A program made the position numbers and the translations under genes. This document shows positions 35,991-45,489 of a DNA stretch of 60,000 nt, one piece after another. Each line of letters starts with the position of its first letter. The first letter of the stretch is position 1. The stretch is from the NCBI GenBank assembly GCA_030704615.1, contig CM060732.1, forward strand, positions 80,191,171 through 80,251,170. Direction: 5' to 3'. The stretch comes from Takakia lepidozioides (lineage: Eukaryota > Streptophyta > Takakiopsida > Takakiales > Takakiaceae). The notes beneath the pieces were generated by a model. That model saw nothing but the letters and a program-made list of their open reading frames with translations. It had not been told where the DNA came from and ran no database searches.

Positions 35991-37900
35991 CTATATTAGG
36001 GTAGCATGTGCCGTTGGCACAAGTATCCAATGTCATCTAAGCCCAAGTGCAAGATCTCCTATGTATTCCAATGCGTCTCCTATGTCCAGCCCCAAGTGCG
36101 ACCTCTAGGGTAGCATGTGCCGTTGGCCCAAGTGTCTAGTGTCATCTAAGTCCAAGTGCAATCCCCTATGTATCCAAGTGTGTCTACTATGTCGAGGCCC
36201 TTGTGTGAAGAATTGAAATCTAGGCCCAAGTGCAATCTCCTATGTATCCAAGTGCGTCTCCCATGTAGAGGCCCAAGTGTGACCTCCAATGTCCAATGTC
36301 ATCTAAGTTTAAGTGCAATCCCTATCTAATCAATTTTTTTTTTCCAGAGAGCCTACGACCAAATTTGAACCGGAGACCTTTCCCTTGACATCTCTCCTAT
36401 CGAGGCTCCAATCATTGTCCCAGAAAAGCCCACTTTGCTATTTTCACGAATTTTCTGCAACCAAAGGTACTTGAAATTCCATATCTCCCACACCGCAGGT
36501 CCAAAAATCATCGAGGGCTTTCCAACGGTACCAAGCACCAACGTTGGGGCCCCTCGATTTGGGACATCTCAACGTGACAAAACAAACACACAAACAAACA
36601 AATCGCCTCGCTTCATATATTGACTAGGGTAGCCTGTGCCGTTGGCCCAAGTATCCAATGTCATCTAATCATTTTTTTTTCTAGAGAGCCTACGACCAGA
36701 TTTGAACCGTAGACCTTTCCCTTGATATCTCTTCTGTCGAGGCTCCAATCATTGTCCAAGGAAAGTCACTTTGCTATTTTTTCGTGAGTTTTCAGCGACC
36801 CAAAGTACTTGGAATTCCATAGCTCCCACACTGTAAGTCCAAAAATCCTGAGACCAAGCCCGTGCATCCCTCCTCGTCGAGGGCTTTCCAATGGTACTAA
36901 GCACAAGGGCTGGGGCCTCCCGATTCGGGACATCTCAACGTGAAACAAAACAAACGTCTCGCTTCATAGATTGACTGGGGTAGCCTGTGTCGTTGGCCCA
37001 AATGTCCAATTTGTCATCCAAGTCCAAGTGCATCAATATATGAAGCAAGTCATATCTAATTAATTTTTTTCCACAGAGTCTACGACCAAACCAAGTGCAA
37101 TTTTCTATGTATCCCAGTGCATCTCCTATGTTGAGGCCCAAGTGCGACCTCTAGTGTAGCCTATGTTGTTGGCCCAAGTGTGAAGAATTGAAATCTAAGA
37201 CCAAGTGCAATTTCCAATGTATCCAAGTGTCTCCTATGTCGAGGCCCATCTAAGCCCAAGTGCAATCTTCTATTCATGTATCCAAGTGCATCTCCCATGT
37301 AGAGGCCAAATCTATTTTTTTCCATGAATTTAATGAGTAGTAATATATCCAATCATTATTGATATAGGGTAGCTTGTGCCGTAAGTTGGCACCCAAGTGT
37401 CCAATGTCATCTAAGTCTATTTTTATTTTTATTTTCCCACAGAGCCTACGACCAGATTTGAACCGTAGACCTTTCCCTTGATATCTCTCCTGTCGAGGCT
37501 CCAACCATTGTCCCAGGAATGCCCACTTTGCTATTTTTCGTGAATTTCCAGCGACCCAAAGTACTTGAAATTCCACATCTCCCACACCGCAGGTCCAAAA
37601 ATCACGAGACCAAGCCCGTGCACCCCTCCTCGTCGAGGGCTTTCCAATGGTACCAAGCACGAGGGTGGGGTCCTCGCGGTTTGGGACATCTCAACGTGAC
37701 AAAACAAAACAAACAAAATAAAACAAATGTCTCGCTTTGACCTATACTAAGGTAGCTTGTGCCGTTGGCCCAAGTGTCCAATGTCATCTAAGTCCAAGTG
37801 TAATCCCCTATGTATCAAAGTGTGTCTCCTATGTCGAGGCCCAAATGCAACCTCTAGGGTAGCCTTTGCCGTTGGCCTAAGTGTCCAATGTCATCTAAGT
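35990..37900. repeat. Degenerate repeat array with three copies of a ~280-bp unit
   Basis: The phrase GGGTAGCCTGTGCCGTTGGCCCAAGTGTCCAATGTCATCTAAG and variants recur at about 35,998, 36,111, 36,626, 36,977, 37,368, 37,750 and 37,857. They alternate with 'CAAGTGCAATC..CTATGTATCCAAGTG' words. Three longer units (36,350-36,585; 36,690-36,945; 37,440-37,705) share GCCTACGACCA, CTTTGCTATTTT, CCACACCGCAGGTCC and GGGACATCTCAACGTG. On the minus strand these contain GGTTCAAAT followed by an A-run, suggesting a tRNA-like or retroposed component. No protein is supported. Confidence 0.7.
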
Positions 37901-37919
37901 AAAAAAAAAAGTATGACGC

Positions 37920-37984
37920 CTCCCGAACGGAGCGTAACTTATGGTGTCTCTTCACCACAAGGGCTACTATGGCCCGTATCGTTG
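37920..37984 (-). mobile_element. SINE body fragment abutting the MULE
   Basis: GCGTAACTTATGGTGTC followed by a diverged CACCACAAGGGCTACT matches the body of the SINE copies at 29.6 and 32.4 kb. It ends where the MULE coding sequence starts, so the transposase N-terminus is missing. Confidence 0.4.
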
Positions 37985-40421
37985 CATGCGATGCAACCTT
38001 TGGGACAAATCACCACAATGTACTCTTCATCCTTTTCACAATTTATCCACTTGCAGAAGTAGTGGATGTACGCACACTGGCAGCATCTGACATTCTGCAT
38101 TTGAACAGTTCCCATTGTACACGTTGATGGTCTTCGACGAGTGGCTTAACGGTATACCAGTTGCGTACATCATATGCGCCCGTGAGCGGACAACAGACTT
38201 GGTGCCGTGGATGGCAGCCTTGCGAGACTCTCTCCTCGCAGAAATGCCGGACTGGCGACCCAATGCCTTCATTGTGGACGATGCCGACGCCGAAATAAAC
38301 GCCATTACGTAAGTTTCACGTACCCTCCTATACACTTGCGTGCAAGTCCGTCGTCTGCGTCCATTGTCTGTCTCTTCGGCAAGTCCCTTGCCATACAACG
38401 CAGTCTTGGCTGCAAGTCCGGCCCATTCATTTCTGCAAGTCTGCTGGCAAACCAGTCTGCTGATAATGTCCTCTAGCGAAGTCCGCTGGAAGACTCACTT
38501 GCGCAAGTATGCTGCAAGGTCAGTCTGCTCGGGTGTGCTGCCAGCAACGTCTGGGTAAGTCTGCTGCCGGTCTCCTAAAGGCAAGTCTGCTGGTAGGCCA
38601 GTCCGCCGGAGGGGACTGTTCGCAAGCAGTCCGCTGCAAGACTCACGTGCGCGAGTCTGTTGTGACCTCACTTTGGTCGAGCAAGTCCGCTGGTAGGCAG
38701 GTCCGCCGGAGGGGACTGTTTGCAAGCAGTCTGCTGCAAGATTCACGTGCGCAAGTCTGCTGCAACCTCAGTCTAGTCCAGCAAGTCTGCTGGCAGGCAG
38801 GTCCGTCGGAGGGGACCGTTTGCAAGCAGTCCGCTGCAAGACTCACGTGCGCGAGTCTACTGCGACCTCAGTCTGGTCGAGCAAGTCCGCTCGCAGGCGA
38901 GTCCGCCGGAGGGGACTGTTCGCAAGCAGTCCGCTGCAAGACATGTGCGCGAGTCTACTGCGACCTCAGTCTGGTCGAGCACGTCCGCTCGCAGGCGAGT
39001 CCGGTGTCGTGAGGGCAACACTCATGGCAGGTCAGAGTGGGCGAGTTTGCTGCCTGAATCCATTTGGAACAGACGGGCCGACCAGTCAACTAGACAGTCT
39101 ACTGGGTTAGTGCCCAAGTCCACCGGCGAAGTCCTCTTTGAAGTCTCTCATGTGGGCATGTATACTTTGCAGGGCTGTTTTTTGAGGAGTGCTCATTTTC
39201 CTGTGCCTTTGGCATGTCCGGCGGGCTTGGGTGAAGCAATCATGCGCGAAAACCAAAGATCCTATCACTGCCGCAAATTTGCTGAAAGATATGGGAGACC
39301 TCATGTACTGTAGAGGTGGACCAATCAATCCCAAAGAAGGTCTTGCATGGGTAGCAACAACGCTCCGACGCATGAGAAAGAAATATCCGAATGGGCATGA
39401 ATTTCTGGACTACATCGATAAGGAATGACGTCCTAAAATAGCAATGTGGTGTACAGCGGCTCGCCATGTTCCGCATGCCAGTCAAGACACCAATGCTAGC
39501 ATTGAGGCATACCATGGAAACTTGAAGGCAAGACTGAGGATGAGGAAAGGCAAAATGACTGGGCGTAGAGTGGATTGGCTCATATGGGAACTCACAGGCC
39601 GTGTGCTAACACACTACTGGTATGCAATTCACCTGAAGACGCACAGATTCATAAGGAATGACAAACAGGAGAAGTACATGTCCAGTTCTGTGCTTGCGAC
39701 ACGCGATATCCCAGCTTGCAATGTCACTCTTCCGTTCCATCCTGGGCAACCAGCCTATGTTCTAAGCACCAATCACCCAAACACAATTTACATTGTTTAC
39801 AACCCCGGATGTGAGTGGGCTTCTTGCACTTGCCCATGGGCAATGAAGGGCAATTTGTGCAAGCATCAAGTCCGAGGCCTGAAGTTGCTTCATCCACACG
39901 TGCAGGATGGACTCATAGTGCGCGCTTGTGGCACGGCGCTGGGAACCATTCATGGAGGATTGCATAATGTGTTTAGGGTTCATGCAAGTGTCGGCGACGA
40001 AGAGGGTTTGGGAAATGCAACAGAGGGCCCTTCCACAGATGATTTCCCCTATGATGCGGAGCCTGTCCTCGTACCATCCTCCATGGATGAAGAATTTGCA
40101 GACATACTTCGCATTGTTGGGGACGACAAATACCTGCAGAAACATGTGTTGTCTTCTCTTCGTATCTGTAGGGGGCAGCTTGTTGATATTCTCGCCAAGA
40201 GTGCTGCAGGAATGTTGCACCCTGCGGCAGCAAAGAGCTTTCGTCCTGTAAATGACAACAACAATATGTCGCTGAAAAGAAAACGGGATTTCGTTGAGGC
40301 ATGGAAAACGCGACCCAGGGTCTTACGCAAAACAGGGAAGAGGGTTGGTGCCCCAACACTTGCAGCATACATATACTCCACAATCCGGAGAGTCGCAGAC
40401 CGTATACCAGATTTAAAGTAG
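37985..40421 (+). pseudogene. MULE transposase with DDE core and SWIM zinc finger (pseudogene)
   Basis: Exons 37,985-38,019 (ACDATFGTNHHN), 38,109-38,308 (FPLYTLMVFDEW to FIVDDADAEINAI) and 39,173-40,421 join in frame across GT-AG introns. They give the RNase-H-like core of a Mutator-like transposase (Asp of DATFGTN, Asp of VDDAD, then LCLWHVRRAW). The SWIM finger CTCPWAMKGNLCKH follows near 39,830. The C-terminus is basic (SLKRKRDF). In-frame TGA codons at 39,183 and 39,426 and the missing N-terminal half make it non-functional. The 864-bp second intron is filled with AGTCTGCTG-type repeats. A related N-terminal half lies on the other strand at 33.3-34.0 kb. Confidence 0.85.
38340..39010 (+). 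repeat. Intronic AGTCTGCTGG array with ~100-bp higher-order units
   Basis: Within the MULE intron, AGTC(T/C)GCTGG-like words occur every 10-30 bases. From 38,581 they are organised in a higher-order unit of about 100 bp with starts near 38,581, 38,681, 38,781, 38,881 and 38,979. Each unit carries GCAAGTCYGCTSG, GTCCGCCGGAGGGGAC and CTCACGTGCGC. All words have the same orientation as the transcript. Confidence 0.85.
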
Positions 40422-40489
40422 AGTAGGAAATGTAAGAAATGGTACAGTATCATTCTCCCTATGAAATAAAATTTCGGCGGTACGATTGC

Positions 40490-41090
40490 ATGTGCACCAG
40501 ACGTCCAACCTGCCTGCCAACCAGCCTGGTAAACCAGTCTTCTGGCGTCTGAACCAGTCTGTTCAATCAGTCTTCTACCGTCTGATCCAGTCTGCTCAAC
40601 CAGTCTTCTGATGTCTGAACCAGTCTGCTCAACCACTCTTCTGGTATCTGAACCAGTCTGTTGTACCAGGCTGGGACTCAGTCTTCAAACAGTCTGCTGT
40701 GCCAGCCTTCTCCTGAGCAGACCAGTCTCCCGGTTCTGAACGTGCCTGCACCTGGCTGACCAGTGAGCCTCATGTGATCTGCCCATCAGACTGGCCATTC
40801 TCAGCACGGTGGACTCTCATTACTCTGCTGACCAGACTTGGCAGTCTACTGGCCAATGCCATCCGCCTGTACTATACCACTCCGGTGACTCTCGACAGTC
40901 TGCTTACCAATGCAGACTCATGGTTCCCAATTGCATCTGCCAGTCTGCCGGACTGGTCCCAACTCCTCGGTCTGTCGGACTCTCGTCAGTCTGGCGACAT
41001 TGCCATCTGTCTGCTCCCAAGCCTAGGCATACCGTCTTCCCGTACTCTGGCAATCTGCTGACTCTCAGCTGTTTGCTGACCAGTGGACTC
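40490..41090 (+). repeat. CAGTCTGCTC-type repeats downstream of the MULE
   Basis: In the 3' flank of the transposase, CCAGTCTGCTCAACCAGTCTT-like units repeat at roughly 30-bp spacing to about 40,700, then become more diverged to 41,090. The orientation is the same as in the intron. The short frames across it have no domain. Confidence 0.8.
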
Positions 41091-41447
41091 CCTTGGTATG
41101 TTAAACAAAATGATTGTATGTACAGAGGTAAGTCCGCTTAACAACATGCAGTGAATTGGTCACAAATCTACAGCGACTACTCCACACTGCACTCATATGC
41201 GACCAATAGGATGTGTATACAAAGTCATATTTTATTTCGTTGCAAATGCTCAAAAGCATGATTCAGGAGGAGAAAAAAATTTCACTCATAAGAAGAAAAA
41301 ACATTTATTCAGAGAAGGCTCGTCTCGCCATTCCATACATCATGCGGTCTCAAAATTATTCGAATAACGAATACCTAATATCTACAAGAACTCGATATAC
41401 TTTTGTAAGATGAGGTTCATCTTTTCATTTTCTTATATCTACAATAA

Positions 41448-41769
41448 CTACAGGAGGCTCTCTCGAATCATCCTGAGGGTTTCAGGGGAGTACTCCCTAG
41501 GGGTGTATGTCGGAGAATCTCCAGAGATGTATTCTGGAGAATCTCCAGGGACGTACTGAGGAGAATCAGCGGCGACATATTCTAGAGAAATTACAAGGAT
41601 AGATACTGGATACCGAGGAGAGTCAGGACTGTATCCGGGAGAGGACAGAAGGACGGATCCCGAGGACTGTTTACTATCTCCTACAGAAATGTCATTATCT
41701 GAATCAGACTGAAGATTGCACTCATCACTTTCATCTTTCTCTTCCTCTGTTTCCTCCGTTGTCTCCCGT
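41448..41769 (-). CDS. C-terminal exon with SPxYxP repeats resembling a Pol II CTD tail
   Basis: The minus strand is open for about 107 codons and ends in TAG at 41,448-41,450. It begins acidic (EETEEEKDESDE) and continues into a Ser-Pro-Tyr-rich tail: SPGYSPDSPRYP, then three units of the form DSP(Q/E/T)Y(V/I/T)(P/S), and ends EYSPETLRMIRESLL. There is no start codon, so it is probably the last exon of a larger gene. Its upstream side is cut off about 125 bases away by a CACTA-like end at 41,893. Likely a transposon-encoded protein. The resemblance to the RNA polymerase II heptad tail is in spacing and composition only. Confidence 0.5.
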
Positions 41770-41892
41770 CAAATAACTCCCTCGAACATTGATTCGTCAG
41801 TGCCCGGATTTACGAAGGTTCGCACGTCAGAGCCCACATCTGATATTTGATTCTCACATCTCTTCTTGAAGGTTTTTGTTTTCGATAAAACC

Positions 41893-42460
41893 CACAACAA
41901 CAGATCGCGGTATATATGACTGTACATATGACTATCCCGTAGTCATAAACGGTACATATGACTACAATGACTTTAAGTCGTGCAAACCAAGTGAATACAA
42001 TGAGTACAGTATGGTCGGTCATGGATGACTGCAGTCAGATGAACCAAGTGATACATCTCACTGTCATGTGGCAGTCATATGTACTTCTACCGTACATGAC
42101 TTAGTGTGCTGCTGCAAACTGTACACGTGTCTCTTTTTAATAAGTCCAGGAGGTTTTATGGATGTGCACCATATGGCGTCTCCCAACTGCCACGTGGCAT
42201 ATCCATGAAGAGGATCTGTAGTCATCATCCTGACTACAACCATGCTAATATTTGGACACGTGGCATATAATGAGAGGTCTTACAGTCATTGTTCTGACTA
42301 CAAACATCATGATATGCGGACACGTGGCATGTATTGAGGAGGTCTTGCAGTCATGATCCTGACTATGACATGCTGATATACGGACACGTGGTGTCATATG
42401 AGGGGTTGTTTTGAACTTTTAAATGTATTGGACAGTCAGAGCCGCGACTATGCTTATCTC
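41893..42460. mobile_element. Left-type terminus of the CACTA family with G-box subterminal repeats
   Basis: It starts CACAACAACAGATCGCGG, then ATGACTGTACATATGACTAT. This matches the left end of the 8.3-kb element (CACTACAACAGATGAGC ... ATGACTGCACATATGACTAT). From about 42,170 to 42,400 there are four tandem copies of a 64-66-bp unit, each with a CACGTGG core (42,191, 42,257, 42,321, 42,385) and CAGTCATNNTCCTGACTA. The terminus is decayed (CACAA for CACTA). The DNA from 42,460 to 42,780 shows no gene. Confidence 0.6.
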
Positions 42461-42784
42461 GTTAGGGTTAGTATTACTCAATACTAAACAAAGAGAAGAA
42501 CAAAGGGAAGAACAAAGAGACAAAAAATGACTCTGCAAATGAATGCTTTATTCACAGGCAAGAATCATAGGAAAGAACAAAGTCAGCAAGTACAAATGAC
42601 AAAACATAGGCACTTAAAGACAGCAGTAGATGTAAGAGCTTCTCTTAAACTGCTACCAGTCAAATTTACAATATAGCACCTGAGTCCCAAAATCTGCTCC
42701 TCAAACAATAGTATGACAAAGTGCAAATGACACTACATATGCACTGAAGATAGCAATAAATGTAAAATGCGTATGCCTTTCTAC

Positions 42785-43073
42785 GTTTGCTACTGTTCCA
42801 ACACAACAACAAATCAGCAGGATAGGGTGCACCCACATTTTGCATGTACATGTCCATGAGGGTATTGTTCATAATGACATTTGGTAAAATTCCAGCTCTG
42901 ACAATGTTGCCATGGACTTCTGTGCCCTTTTCCAGAGCTGCCAGGCTTGCACATGCACAAAAATGTGATGTGGTCGGGCTTCACCCCTTCCCCCATCATT
43001 TGATCATAGGTCTCCAAAGCCTCCATACCACGTCCGGCCTGTTATGCATACCCTGCAAGCATCGAGTTCCATG
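42785..43073 (-). pseudogene. PLS-PPR gene fragment
   Basis: The minus strand reads GMEALETYDQMMGEGVKPDH, then in other frames the ALEKG and GDI..AGI.P..I.NT pieces. These are one and a half PPR repeats of the same family as those at 45.1 and 50.5-51.6 kb, with frameshifts. It stops exactly where a CACTACAAGA terminus begins at 43,074. Confidence 0.7.
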
Positions 43074-44363
43074 CACTACAAGATATGAGCGTTTTTAGGA
43101 CTACGGATTTGGCGGAGTCATAAAAACGGCACTAGGTATACGACTACAGAGCGCTGAAATGCGTTGCAGTCATAGTTTTATCACTTTGTAGTAATAAATA
43201 TCACTACATGACTCCGGAAAGTTAGGGAGCATTGGTCAAACATTGTTGACCATGATGACAGGGATGGTTTTATGACTAGTGTGATATGTTTGACTACACG
43301 TGGACGACGTTTCATGGAATCTTGTGACTCCATGACTGAAGATGGTTTTACAGCTCTATTTATACGACTACATCCCTACACGTGTCATTTTGAAAGCACA
43401 TACACGAATGTATTCATCCATTGGATGAGTTTATCCATCGATGACATGGCGTGTATACTTATGAGTCCCTTACTGCAAATTGTTTCATAACTCTATATAT
43501 ATGACTACATCACTATACGTGTCATTTAAAAGGCATATACATTAATGAATTCATCCAATGGATGGGTTCATCCATCCGCCTATACGGTGTGTCGATTTGA
43601 TATATGTTCAATAAATTGGACCTGGATGGACGTGGCTTAACAAACATCGCAAGATATATGAGATTAAAATACGCAATGGTCATGGTTGTACAAGGTTAGA
43701 TCATGTGATGGAAATTATTTTGAATCGTTAGATTTTATAGGATCTAACGGTCTAGATTGTTTAAGATCTAACGGTTTTGAAATTACACCGCCGAAACTTT
43801 ACACCGGGCTGGGACTTAGGCTTTTTTGTCTCCTGCGTTTCACCATCTATTTGATGTTGTGTCATGGAACGCGATGATCGCAGGATATGCAGGGGCGTGA
43901 GATGGAGGCTTTGCAGACCTTCCTACTCTTGAGCAAATGTTGCAGGAATGAGAAGAGGAGGAAGAGAGGAGACGAGGAGAAGATCCCAACATTCTTGCGA
44001 GCTCGCCGTTCTTGGGAGAGTCAGCTTGGTCTTAGCAAGCCGTGTTTCAATCTCTGCCTGCTCAGCTGCACCGTGGTGGTTCGATCTCACATACCAATCC
44101 GACATTACCTGACTACAGATACAAGCAGCACACACAAGAGGTCCTTTTGGGTTGACGGTCGGTCAAATCCTCCATGGGTCATGACACAAGGTAAAGGACA
44201 ATGTGGTGATGATACCTTCTTCTTCAACCTATTTCAGCCTGTTTTGCCCTCTCATCAGACTCGGCCCTGAGATGCATATTGAATTTTGTAAATTAGCTCG
44301 TTGGGTGGATTTGTGGTTGTTTAGAGTGACTTTGACAAGTTGTTGCTGATGTGGCAGCATGAA

Positions 44364-44990
44364 AGTATCCAAAAACAGGTAACAGAGATGAGGAGAAGCT
44401 TTGGAATGAACACCTTTCCGACCCCAGTCAACGGCGGGACAATGGAGACAAAAAGGTGAGTGCATGTTGGACTACACTAGAGAGAAGTAGATGCAATTTA
44501 GAATTAGAACTACTGTAATAATTAGGGTTGGGGTTTGATGGAAGAACTTCACGGCGTCAATGTCAGCTGCTAGCAGCAAGTATTCATGATTTGTACACAG
44601 ACAGGGATAGCTGAAGGACCAGGGATAAAGGTCCAGGTTCATCCAAGAGGGCCAGATTTCAAACACAAGATTACTTCTGATTCCCTGTGGATCAATAGCT
44701 ACAAGAAATTTGGTAATGAGAAAATGGTCTGCTAATGAAGGCACCTTTTTCGACACATTTCACCCTGTTTTTCCCTATTATCAGAATCGGCCCTAAATTT
44801 TCATGTTGAATTCTGCAAGTTAGTTGGTTGAGTGAACCTGGGATAGTTTGGAGTGACTTTGACATGATACTGCCAATGTGACAACATGAAAGTATCCAAA
44901 AGAGATAACAGAGATGAGGAGAAGCTATGGAATGAATACTTTTCTGACCCCAGTCAATGGTGGGACAACCGAGGCAAAAATGTCAATGCC
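44364..44990 (+). pseudogene. Captured PDF-motif (OSB) exons
   Basis: Three exon-like pieces. A frameshifted copy of the first half of the motif lies at about 44,364-44,455. The second half is at about 44,590-44,710 (VQVHPRGPDFKHKITSDSLW). An intact first half is at 44,886-44,985 (EEKLWNEYFSDPSQWWDNR). Together WWDNR and PDFKHK make the PDF motif, the C-terminal signature of plant organellar single-stranded-DNA-binding proteins (OSB). The OB-fold part is not present, so only fragments were captured. The same modules occur in reverse orientation at 49.8-50.25, 54.27-54.67 and 55.87-56.27 kb. Confidence 0.7.
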
Positions 44991-44999
44991 TGTCAGATT

Positions 45000-45450
45000 A
45001 CCAGATGTCATTTTGAACATTGCCCATGCCTGGGTGGACATGTAGGTCAAATGTGGGTGCATCAAGGATGCAAAGGGAGTGTTCAACACTATGGCTGAAC
45101 GAGATGTGGTGTCATGGAGTGCAATGTTTGCAGGGTATGCACAGCAGGGGTGTGGGATGGAGGCTTTGGAGACCTATGAGCAAATTATGAGGGAAGGGGT
45201 ACTGAAGCCCGACCACATAATGTGTGTGTGTGTTTGCAATGCGTGTGCAAGCCTGGCAGCCCTGGAAAAGGGCAAAAAGTCCATGGTTGCATCGTCAAAG
45301 CTACAAATTTATCAGATGTCATTCTGAACACTCCCCTGGTGGACAATATATATGCCAAATGTAGGTGTAGCAAGGATGCAAAGGGAGTACTGTTCAACAA
45401 CATGGCTGAACAAGATGTGGTGTCTTGGAGTACCATGATGACCACCTATC
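45000..45450 (+). pseudogene. Captured PLS-PPR fragment
   Basis: Plus strand: RDVVSWSAMFAGYAQQGCGM, EALETYEQIMREG, NACASLAALEKGK, then after a frame change LVDNIYAKC and a further DVVSW. This is about two and a half PPR repeats of the P-L-S type seen in RNA-editing proteins of land plants. Frameshifts and the lack of flanking repeats mark it as a captured, dead fragment. Confidence 0.75.
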
Positions 45451-45489
45451 AGCCAGTATGTATCATATACAGAACACCTTCATCCACAA

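Larger units (their letters stand above)
43074..45480. mobile_element. Inverted relative of the 8.3-kb CACTA element (right-type end first)
   Basis: CACTACAAGATATGAGCGTTTTTAGGACTACG at 43,074 matches the right end of the 8.3-kb element read inward from 57,188. The similarity (inverted relative to the other copy) extends over 43,074-43,400 and 43,790-44,480 versus 57,188-56,150. It includes the GTCATGGAACGCGATGAT PPR remnant and the PDF exon. The opposite end of this copy was not found; it may be lost in the repeats after 45,490. Confidence 0.65.

Noticed and set aside
38581-39005. CRISPR-like array
   Set aside because: The units are contiguous tandem repeats without unique spacers of constant length, and the DNA is a plant nuclear transposon intron.
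41448-41769. Fragment of the real RNA polymerase II largest subunit
   Set aside because: The repeats are irregular (DSPxYxP), the acidic lead-in does not match RPB1, and the neighbours are transposons.
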